DNA of 28,180 bases, from assembly GCA_051453625.1 (NCBI GenBank), contig JBOZIK010000001.1, positions 59,056,178-59,084,357 on the forward strand, read 5' to 3'. The stretch is from Welwitschia mirabilis (lineage: Eukaryota; Gnetophyta; Gnetopsida; Welwitschiales). Made by a program: the position numbers and the translations under genes. Below the pieces are notes generated by a model, which was given only the letters and a program-made list of their open reading frames with translations, had not been told where the DNA came from and made no database searches. Below are positions 21,070 to 28,180 of the stretch, piece by piece. How positions within the stretch are numbered: the stretch's first letter is position 1; every line of letters starts with the position of its first letter.

Positions 21070-22857
21070 TTTAGTTAAGTCAATTATTTGAAGAACTAGA
21101 AATAGACAAGATTAATATTATTTGTAATACTTTAAACTCTATTAAAGATGAAATTTAGACATGTCTCAAAAGAAAACATGAGCTTTTAACATTGTAAAGT
21201 TAAGTTAATGATTTAAGAATCAAGAACAAATTATTGAGACATAAATTAGATTAAGAAAGAGACAATAATAAAAAGTTATAATAGGAAATCAAGAACAAGG
21301 AATAAAATATTTAGCTATTTAATACCTTCAAGGAGATGAGAAAAAAATTAAAGAGAGCTTGTGAATGCATTTGTAAACTAGATACTACTACTATAGCTAG
21401 GGGAGAATTAGAAAATTTCTGAAGAGAAAAACCAGATATGTTAGTATCCTTATTACAAAATTTAGCTTCAAGTAAGAAGTATGATGTTGAATATATAGAG
21501 CATCAACAAAAAATCATTATGTTCATGCATAATGAATGCCCTCTACCCTTGAGAAGGAAATATTCAAATAAAATCTATACATACCTATAGGGATGGATAA
21601 AAAATTCATGAATATTAATGTAGAGGGTAAAGAATATATACATAACTGATATGAATTCTAGAATTCTTTGGAATACTATCACTTCTATTTGGATGCAAAT
21701 AAAAGAGCCATGAACTAGTTGAGGGAAAAAATAAGGCTCTTAAAAATCAGATGGGAGAAATAATATCTTTTGATTAAAATATTTAAGATTTTACAATAAA
21801 ACATCTATCTTCAAAAAAAAAGGAAATTAGAAGAGTTATAAGTTTAATTCAGGGCATTCTTTTGACTTTTTAAACTCTGATTGATTAGATTAAGAACAAA
21901 ATAAAGTTAAGTTTTATAGATGCCTTAAAGAAATATTATTTAGAGTTGAAGAAGGAAATCAAAGTAGTATGTTCTAAATCGATCCAACTTGTCATTCAAA
22001 ATTTGGGAAATGAGAATATGATACTACTGTGTAAGCTCCATCTAATAGAGATAAAGTTGCATAAGAGAAGTAAGTTTGGATATGAGGAATTGGTCATGCT
22101 ACATATCCTTGACTACTACCCCTAAAATTCATATGATTTCATTGATAGATTTGAAAAACGTTTAGAAAGTATTATTCAAACAATTATTGGAGGTGGTTAA
22201 AGCTAAGCAAATTTTTTAATAATTATAAAAGAGACATCAAATTGTTCAAGACTAAAATTGTATAGAAAGAAGCTAAATTCCCTATGCGAGAATTCAAATT
22301 TTTTTTAAATGATGTAGCAATAAAATTTTATAGGATATTAGAATAATATGAGTCAAATATGAAAGTTTTTGAAGTGTCCTCTCAATATTTTCAATAGTTG
22401 TATTCTTTCAAAAATAAAATTGTGCAAAGCATGACTATGCTGAGAGGCACATTTACAAATATTTTTCTAAAATTAGAAATTAAATATTTAGAGATGTATA
22501 TAGATTTCATAGGATAAACTTCAAGAATAGGATTACAATTGAGGTAATTCCAAAGCTAAAAGATATTCCTCAAAGTACTAAATCAAAAATTCTTTCATCT
22601 CCCTAAAGAAGGAGAGAAGAACCAAAGAAACTAAAGCTCCTTCACGAGGCAAATGCAAGGGCAAAAAGGCAACTATTCTAGAGTAGATAAACATAGAAAT
22701 CATAGAATTAAGTTTTCCTGCTTTATAGGAAGAATAAAGGAGAATTTTGACTACCTTAGAAGAGGAAAAACAATATGCCTAACTAGACAATAAATTGATA
22801 GAATCGGAGTCTAATGAGGAACACCCTTTTATTTTCAAAAGAAAAAGGGAAAAATGA
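21070..22857 (+). pseudogene. unrecognised coding relic with coiled-coil segment
   Basis: From 21088 to about 21656 a single plus-strand frame reads as Lys/Glu/Asn-rich heptad-like helix: IICNTLNSIKDEI, KNKLLRHKLD, FNTFKEMRKKLKRACECI, then LVSLLQNLASSKKYDVEYIE and MHNECPLPLRRKYSNK. Stops lie where Gln or Trp would fit. Past 21656 the frame changes several times, but coding-like pieces continue, such as KLHKRSKFGYEELVMLHIL near 22050-22110 and a Lys-rich C-terminal piece ending with HPFIFKRKRE before a stop near 22857. It lies on the same strand just after the transposon-protein-like domain and may be the rest of the same large ORF. I do not recognise a family. Confidence 0.4.
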
Positions 22858-23139
22858 TTATCTTTTCTTTCTTTCTCTTTTGTATATATATTTTTTAATT
22901 GACTAATAAAACTTTGATCTTGGGGAACTAATGATATTAATTTTGATGTAAATGTTACTTATTAATAAAATATTTTCATGTTTATAATTATACATTTTTA
23001 GATAGTAATAGATGTTTTTCTTTAGAAATTAAGTTAATATGCTCATTAATAAATATGTTAGTTAGTTAGTATGTTAGTAGATTAGTATATATATTTTATG
23101 TTATTAAGTTATAAATAAAAAATTATATTTATAATAAGG
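22858..23139. other. no gene seen; AT-rich with a short TTAG-type run
   Basis: Right after the preceding relic come pyrimidine-rich sequence, TATATATA and several AATAAAA hexamers, which could be a 3' untranslated region. At 23058-23088 there is a TTAGTTAGTTAG-like simple repeat. It is not the plant telomere repeat TTTAGGG. Confidence 0.4.
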
Positions 23140-23304
23140 ATGAAAGAGAAGGATGAGGTAGGGGAAAGTAGTAATAAAATCAATCATATACCTATCCTAA
23201 GAAGAGAAGAAAGGAAAAGGCAAAATAGAAAAGGGTATAAGGAAGATATCATTATTAAAGGTGGGGATCTTTTGTCAAATAGCTCTAGCAACAAGACTAA
23301 GTAA
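23140..23304 (+). CDS. small charged ORF, 54 codons, unknown
   Basis: ATG at 23140 to TAA at 23302-23304 encodes a strongly charged peptide: MKEKDEVGESSNKINHIPIL, then an RREERKRQNRKGYKED segment and a Ser-rich end. The frame continues past the stop for about 30 more codons with coding-like composition (HHVKDAIASLML), so this may be the N-terminus of a longer broken protein. No family was recognised. It could be the start of a retrotransposon ORF or chance. Confidence 0.25.
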   Translation: MKEKDEVGESSNKINHIPILRREERKRQNRKGYKEDIIIKGGDLLSNSSSNKTK

Positions 23305-24649
23305 GAAGATCAAGAGAAAAGCTCCATCCATCATGTAAAGGATGCAATAGCATCCCTAATGCTCTAAGTGTTACCTACAAAGAAAAACACAATCTCATTA
23401 GTTCATATTTGTGTAGCAATTTGGTATTTTAAAACAAGGCTAAGAAGCTAATATTTTTAGTATTATTTTATACATGTTTTATTACTTAAAAAGGTAATAT
23501 TATTTCTATTTACTCTTATTTTCACATCTAAACATAAACCAAGATACTTAATAGTACTTAGAAAGAAGTATTATTCAATATTTTATCTAACTTTTATCAT
23601 GTTTTCCAACTTTTTTATTTCCCCATAGTGTAATATATATAAATAGTACAGTTTATCATAAAATAAATTGACTTAACTAGTTGAATTAACTTCATCATTA
23701 TAATATCATGATGATTCATTTTGAACTAAATGGTTAAATCTCAACTAGTTATTTAGTAAGCCTTTGATTTTTATTTAATGGTTTAAGCTTATTTTAGGTT
23801 AATAGCATCATAGTTCCTATACTTTTATACCATAGTTTCTTAATATTTTTAGCATTTATTTCATTACATAAGATTTTATCAATAAGCTATAATCAAAAGT
23901 GGAATCACCAAATGATTCTTAAAGTAAAAGCATATCTTAGTCAATCCTATTCGTAACAGGTATAAACGAATAATAACTTGATATCAAAGTATTGCACCAA
24001 AAATAATAACACTTTATTATTTGCAAAGTAAAAGCATAAAATCCAAAAATATACTTATGCTAAAATAAGATGCATCATGCTAAATTATTAGCTAGCCCAT
24101 CCATATGAGAGGCTTAGAAATAACTCATGATTATAACTCCAATCTATTTGATAATGATATGATATGATCTAATAGTAAAGTGAGGCTAGATATTTATAAG
24201 CTAGAATTAGGATTTATGATTAAGGTTTTAAAGGATTAATGGGGTTATTCTAAAGAACACCTAAATTGTATAGGATTATCCTTTAGTCATGATACTAAAT
24301 TAAGGATTTATTCTTAGAAAATATTATCCGTTCATCTTTTGTTTGTAGAAATAGTCAAAATGAATTACTTGCATCAAAGTTACTAAGAAATGTGAGTATG
24401 ATACTATTTTGAATAAGGTAATCAATTTCATCACTCCTAGAACTAATGCCACTATGAACTATGCTTATCACACCTCCATCATCTATCACAATAATCCTAA
24501 TAATACATTTATTTTATAAAATAATAGTGGTAAGATAAATTAGTAGTAAAACTAGATTTTCAGCCTTAAGCATAATAAATACATAGAATGATCAAGATGA
24601 TTAATTAAACATGCTAACAAGGCCTTAATTTATTAATGTAGATTTCAAT
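23305..24649. other. no gene seen; possible LTR remnants
   Basis: This stretch is AT-rich with no protein motif on either strand. A TATA-like TAATATATATAAATAG occurs around 23631-23646. At 23979-23990, TGATATCAAAGT matches the initiator-tRNA-Met PBS TGGTATCAGAGC at 9 of 12 positions, with only transitions. Together these could mark a decayed plus-strand LTR and PBS, but no gag follows, so this stays a suggestion. The copia integrase relic ends near 24650. Confidence 0.3.
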
Positions 24650-25200
24650 TTTTGTGTCATACTAATATCCTTTTCATGTCTACTAATGATCTACCTTTCA
24701 ATCACTCTATTTTGTTGTGCTATGTAACTAGTTATTTATTGATGAATAATACCACTATTATATAAAAATTTGTTAAATTTAATGGACAAAAAATCATCTC
24801 TTCTATCTATTATTAGCACTTTTATCCTTAAACCTAATTGATTTTTATCCCATGCCTTCAATTTTTTGAGGTAATGTATAGCCTATGATTTAAAATTCAT
24901 GAAATAACAAACACATAGGCATGAGTAATCATCTATCAAAAAATAAATTCTTATTTTGATTTAATCTTTCTATCCTCATAGGACTATTCTATGTTTAATT
25001 TTAGGAAACATCACTCTTGTTTATTTGTCTTTAATGCATCTTTTACCTTTTTCATCCTTTAACTTACATTATTGGTAATTCTTTTATCATGTCTTTGTTT
25101 ATCATGTATTTGATGTAATGAGGAGATGCATGTCCTAATCATTTGTTCCATAGTTAATATTATGTTATTTGTAATATTAAGCCTTTTTCAAATCTAATTT
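24650..25200 (-). pseudogene. Ty1/copia element D: integrase relic
   Basis: The minus strand shows a LWNK, stop, LGHAS segment near 25125-25150 (LWHxRLGH-like, the GAG-pre-integrase His region). A CIKDK, stop, TRVMFP segment then has the second Cys-region Cys and a copia-type QTRxxFP. Next is IYFLIDDYSCLCVCYF (24901-24948), IKVLIIDRRDDFLSIKF with the second catalytic Asp, GIIHQ, stop, ITSYIAQQNRVIER with the catalytic Glu (PQQNGVAER-like, near 24694-24715). The stretch between the Cys motif and IDDYS is short, so the first catalytic Asp region seems deleted. No copia RT or RNase H follows downstream, so the element is truncated. Confidence 0.83.
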
Positions 25201-25560
25201 TGTAAAGGTTATTTTTTCTTTTTAGTATCTCAATGATTAAACTATTCTTCCTTAAAATTTATTTCTTATTTGTTAAATCAATAGTAAATCCATGTTCTTT
25301 AAGTTATTCCAAATTTAGTAGATTATATCCTAACTCAAGAACATAATGAACATCATTAATCATAATTTCTTTTACATTTTCACTCTTGGTGCTTATGCAT
25401 CTTTTACTTAAAATTTCTTCTTTATTTTTCCTTCAAAGTTTACTTTTCCAAGAAGGTCATTTAAAGAATGAAATAAATCCTTTTATCATATCATGTGATT
25501 TGAACATCCACTATCAATAAATCATTCTTCTAAGTTAGTAGATGTAAGGATATTTTCTAT
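25201..25560 (-). pseudogene. Ty1/copia element D: protease relic
   Basis: The minus strand gives an active site FIDSGCSNHM (25492-25521), matching the copia retropepsin pattern of Ile-Asp-Ser-Gly-Cys-Ser-x-His-Met, with the Asp and Gly intact. It is followed by LFHSLND and LLGKVNFE, then KVKM-type and LS-type pieces that fit the rest of a copia protease, with stops. It lies between the zinc knuckle and the pre-integrase domain, as in all Ty1/copia polyproteins. It would process Gag-Pol. Confidence 0.8.
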
Positions 25561-26695
25561 TAATTAGGATTCTTTACTTGTAATTACAACATAACTAGTT
25601 ACTTTAACATTGTCTTTTGTATTACTTATTTGTTTATTTTTTTTAATTTATTTTGCTATGTATCCTTGATTATGGTTTGATATCCATCTTGCCTTATTCC
25701 TACATTCTTCCTCTAAATGTCTAATTATTCCACAAAAATTGCACATCTTGAAATCTAGTTAATTAAAGACTCCTCTACATCTACCTATAGGTTTTTACTT
25801 TTGGGTTTGATATTGGTTTGGCTAATAGTACTTATTAATACAATTTTATTTATTATTTAAAAAAGGCTAAGTGTAGTTGAACTAATTAATGTAATTTTGT
25901 GAATTATTTGGGAAAGGTTATAATTAATTAGGTAAACTAAGTTGATAAGTAGGTTTTCATTCATTAAATGCTATTTCATGGTAACCTCATGGATTCGATG
26001 GCTCAACCATATTTCTGTGTTCCCTATGTAAGTTATGTTACTAATTTCCTACTCTAATGATAATTTATATATTTGTATTTCTTGTCTAATTTTAAGTTTA
26101 GTAGGTTATCATTTAGTTTTAAAATTTTATTTCTAAAGTCTATTATGATTTTATTAACTTCTTGATTAGATTCTATCTAGATATCTTCCTCTAGAAATTT
26201 TTCTTCCTCTTCCTCTTTGATCTATTTGTAAAACTAGGCTTGCTCGTAAAGTTGTTGCATAGTTAACTTATAATGTTCTTACGTCTTAAGTTTGATTTTT
26301 TTCTATTTTATTTGTACTAGATAAGCCCAACTTCTAACTCTCATAAATGAATTACACTCAAATCTATGCACATTTTAATTGTAATAACTATATGTTCATA
26401 ATTCTTTCTAAGGGACCTAAGTATTTCCATCATTATGTCATTTTTCATTGTTTGTAGTTCTTAGACTTCCATATTCTTTACTATATATTTGATTCTTTGA
26501 ATATATATTTGTATATATTCATCTTATTTTATTTTCATTGTTTTGAATTGATTTTTTACATTTTTAAGTTTAATTTTTCTAATTCTTTCTTGACCCTTAT
26601 AAATAATATCTAATTATTTTCATAGTTGCTAAGCAGATTGATAAATTGTACCTTTTTAAATTTTAAGTCTAAAATGCTTATATATATTACAACCT
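25561..26695 (-). pseudogene. Ty1/copia element D: gag with intact CCHC zinc knuckle
   Basis: The minus strand near 26670 down to 26380 reads IIYKGQERIRKIKLKNVKNQ, MKIK, stop, DEYIQIYIQRIKYIVKNM, then MMEILRSLRKNYEHIVITIK and DLSV. This is the copia gag (UBN2-type) pattern of YxGxxRVKKVKLQxL, a middle helix, and ILRSLPxxFxxIVxxIE. A long polar region follows, with RGRGRKISRGR, and then a perfect knuckle CX2CX4HX4C, CNFCGIIRHLEEEC (25702-25743), with all ligands present. The N-terminal third of gag is missing, because the frame abuts chromovirus sequence near 26690. Interruptions are almost all stops. It would package element RNA. Confidence 0.83.
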
Positions 26696-27223
26696 TAACC
26701 TAATTATCTAACCATTTATAATAATTCACTTAAAGCATCTATCACTTTATTCATCTTTTTGGATTTGTATATGATTGTAAAAGTTAAATTATTACATCTT
26801 TTCTTTTCACTTTACTTACTTTACACTTAACTTATCTTAATTATTCATGTATTTTAATGTCTTGTGATCTTCAAACAAAATTAACTTCTCTTGTAGTAGG
26901 TAATTTCTCCACCTTTTTATGCTTGTAAATTTGTGCATAACTCCTTTTTATAGGTTAAATTCTTTTACTTAACATCATTTAGCTTTTCACTAAAGAAGAC
27001 AATGGGTTTATCTTCTTAGATGAGTACTTCTCTAATTACTGTATTACTTGCATCACACTCCACTTAAAATGTCTTAATAAAATATAGAAGTGCTAATGTA
27101 AAACATTCACTAATGCTTGACTACTTAAATTCTTTACCTCTTAGTATGCTTAAAGGCTTGATTCTTGTTAATGGTGGCTAAACTTGGTGTAATAATGCTA
27201 AAATTCTTGGTAAACTATTGGGA
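26696..27223 (-). pseudogene. chromovirus-type Ty3/gypsy RT/RNase H fragment (element E)
   Basis: On the minus strand, an RT thumb-like end (LPRILALLHQV, then KEFK, stop, SSISECFTLALL, matching APVLALP) leads to RNase H VECDASNTVIREVLI (Asp at 27052-27054). EDKPIVFFSEKLND, RWRNYLLQEKLILFEDHKTL (Asp at 26877-26879) and NKVIDALSELL (Asp at 26737-26739) follow. These match the Tekay/Del-like pattern VECDASGxGIGAVLMQ, KPIAFFSEKLN, HYL, DHxxLKYL and NKVADALSRR. Three RNase H Asp residues are kept. No integrase follows: the reading frame runs into copia gag. The other end is cut by an LTR at 27224. It is a fragment of a third gypsy lineage. Confidence 0.8.
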
Positions 27224-27462
27224 TGCTAATTTGTAGGAATTTGATGGTGTATTTGGAGTACTTTTGCAGGACATTTATATAGGTTTAGATGTAATTATGC
27301 TGATTATGGAGAAAGGATAAGATGATCATCAAAACATGTAATTCTTGATATAATTTGAGGCATTTCAAGCATGTTCTGATATTTAGCATATTGAAGGAGG
27401 ACTAAAGGTAAAGAAGATCATTTTTTACTACTTGAGGAGCTTGGGAAGAGTGTTATTCCCAT

Positions 27463-27806
27463 GTCGTCCCCATGACAGAGGGGACAATAGCTCATTAACA
27501 TAGCTACAAAGGAGTAGCACCTAGGCAACACTTGGATAGTAGCACATGATGGTGGGGCATTGTCCCCTTGGTCATCTGGACAACAGTAAGGATGATGGAT
27601 AGAGGACAACATATGCAGGTGATGACAGCACATGGGCACATAGTCCAATGTGTCATCTCCTATGTCATCTAGGTGACGAACAGGACGACAGCCTCGGTAA
27701 CATGCACAGGTAACCCACGGAGCTAACGGTATTACATGACCACACAACCTAAGAAAAGTAGATGGCATCGTCTGCACTGTCGTGTGGACGACGAGTAAGA
27801 CGACAG
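27463..27806 (+). repeat. four 28-bp quasi-palindromic motif units in U3 of LTR F
   Basis: Units lie at 27463-27490, 27571-27598, 27664-27691 and 27779-27806 (starts 108, 93 and 115 bp apart). Each has the layout GTC[A/G]TC-x-GGA[C/T]GAC followed by a second half similar to AGGACGACAG. Units also occur in LTR A (3151-3178, 3276-3303), LTR B (11156-11183, 11276-11303), the leaders (2266-2293, 10077-10104) and the copy B spacer (7067-7094). The older copies look like this sequence with CpG changed to TpG or CpA. Confidence 0.7.
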
Positions 27807-27914
27807 TTGATTTTACACTATTGTAGTAAATTGCTTTGTGATGAGTACCAAACGGGCCATATGGGTGGCTAGGATTTCCTCAATAGATGTCTAGGTTTAC
27901 GGTTCATTATAGAA

Positions 27915-27924
27915 CTATAAATAC
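27915..27924 (+). promoter_or_regulatory. TATA box of LTR F
   Basis: CTATAAATAC is a near-perfect plant TATA box. Pyrimidine-rich sequence follows about 25-35 bp downstream (27940-27960), where transcription would start. The same place is occupied by TATA-like sites in LTRs A and B. It would drive plus-strand transcription out of the right edge of the window. Confidence 0.7.
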
Positions 27925-28180
27925 CCCTTTCTTCCTTCAATTCAGACCATCTTTTATACTTGATATGCTTGTGACGAAAGCTTGAGGGTAGGAGGTCCAT
28001 TCCATAGCTGCAGAAAGGGGTTTCCTTAGTGTTAGGCTGTGTCTCTTCCATTAAGGAGCTGTTATTCTATTGCAAGTGGATGTAAACTTTCTTTGATTAA
28101 TATAATTACTCTTTTATCTCAATTTTATGAATGTCCCTTATGATTTAAGTTAATCATAGTTAAGTGACAGATCTATGATT

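Larger units (their letters stand above)
27224..28180 (+). repeat. LTR F, younger plus-strand copy of the A/B LTR family (runs off the edge)
   Basis: It starts TGCTAATTTG at 27224 and aligns by eye with minus-strand LTRs A and B. GAGTACTTTTGCAGG matches GAGTAGTTTTGCAAG of B. TGTCATCTCCTATGTCATCT matches the B motif region. TTTCCTTAGTGTTAGG matches TTTCCTTGGTGTTGGG of A. GTGACAG near 28166 matches B near 10770. About 330 bp more of LTR are expected beyond the window. It is much richer in CpG than the rest of the window (about 15 in 27460-27980) and carries a good TATA box, so it is the least decayed copy. Minus-strand frames at 27418-27777 and 27869-28051 are chance frames in it. Confidence 0.8.

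Noticed and set aside
23058-23090. Telomere-like TTAG repeats
   Set aside because: The run is short and irregular and is not TTTAGGG, so it is ordinary simple sequence.
24000-24640. Copia RT/RNase H downstream of the integrase relic
   Set aside because: No RT motifs (for example a YVDD-type active site) were seen on the minus strand. The copia element appears truncated.
27418-28051. Two minus-strand open frames (119 and 60 aa) with Cys/His-rich or charged products
   Set aside because: They lie in LTR F opposite to its TATA-driven strand. The Cys/His content has no zinc-finger spacing and LTR copies A and B do not keep the frames.

Overview
The window reads as plant nuclear heterochromatin. 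It is very AT-rich and is made almost entirely of old LTR retrotransposons. I found no intact host gene, rRNA, tRNA or CRISPR array. The plant assignment rests on plant-type Ty3/gypsy gag and pol domains, a primer-binding site matching tRNA-Asp as in Athila elements, a Ty1/copia element, a chromovirus-type RNase H and a plant-transposon-protein-like domain. The species cannot be read from the sequence. Two assembly gaps are exactly 100 N and two are about 430 N.

Layout, left half (1-11946, all minus strand): an Athila-like Ty3/gypsy family is present in at least three partial copies. Copy A occupies 1-3534, read right to left as LTR, tRNA-Asp PBS, gag, gap, protease. Its LTR abuts a fragment of another copy (G, 3535-4194, RT/RNase H), cut inside the RNase H active-site motif. 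Copy B occupies 4295-11946, read right to left as LTR, PBS remnant, gag, protease, RT, RNase H, integrase. All are dead. Protease, RT, RNase H and integrase each carry lost catalytic residues or stops, although G keeps its RT FMDD motif.

Middle (11947-20100): a different plus-strand Ty3/gypsy element, C (12738-16493), keeps a recognisable gag-protease linker, protease, RT, RNase H and integrase but lacks most of gag. Next come an unrecognised minus-strand pseudogene in one frame (17458-18051) and five copies of a 47-bp palindromic motif forming a roughly 180-bp dimeric repeat (18649-19059).

Right part (20145-28180): a plus-strand decayed protein region resembling the 'putative plant transposon protein' domain is followed by coiled-coil sequence. 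A minus-strand Ty1/copia fragment (24650-26690) keeps the gag, zinc knuckle, protease and integrase core. It abuts a minus-strand chromovirus RT/RNase H fragment (26700-27223). That fragment is cut by the start of a plus-strand LTR (27224 to beyond the window end) of the same family as LTRs A and B. This last LTR is much less decayed, richer in CpG, and has a clear TATA box.

The pieces do not form a working pathway. They are nested and overlapping generations of elements. Decay is dominated by nonsense changes consistent with C-to-T transitions, with comparatively few frameshifts. The most interesting non-textbook signals are a recurring 28-bp quasi-palindrome in the LTRs and leaders, the dimeric palindromic repeat, and two unrecognised coding relics.
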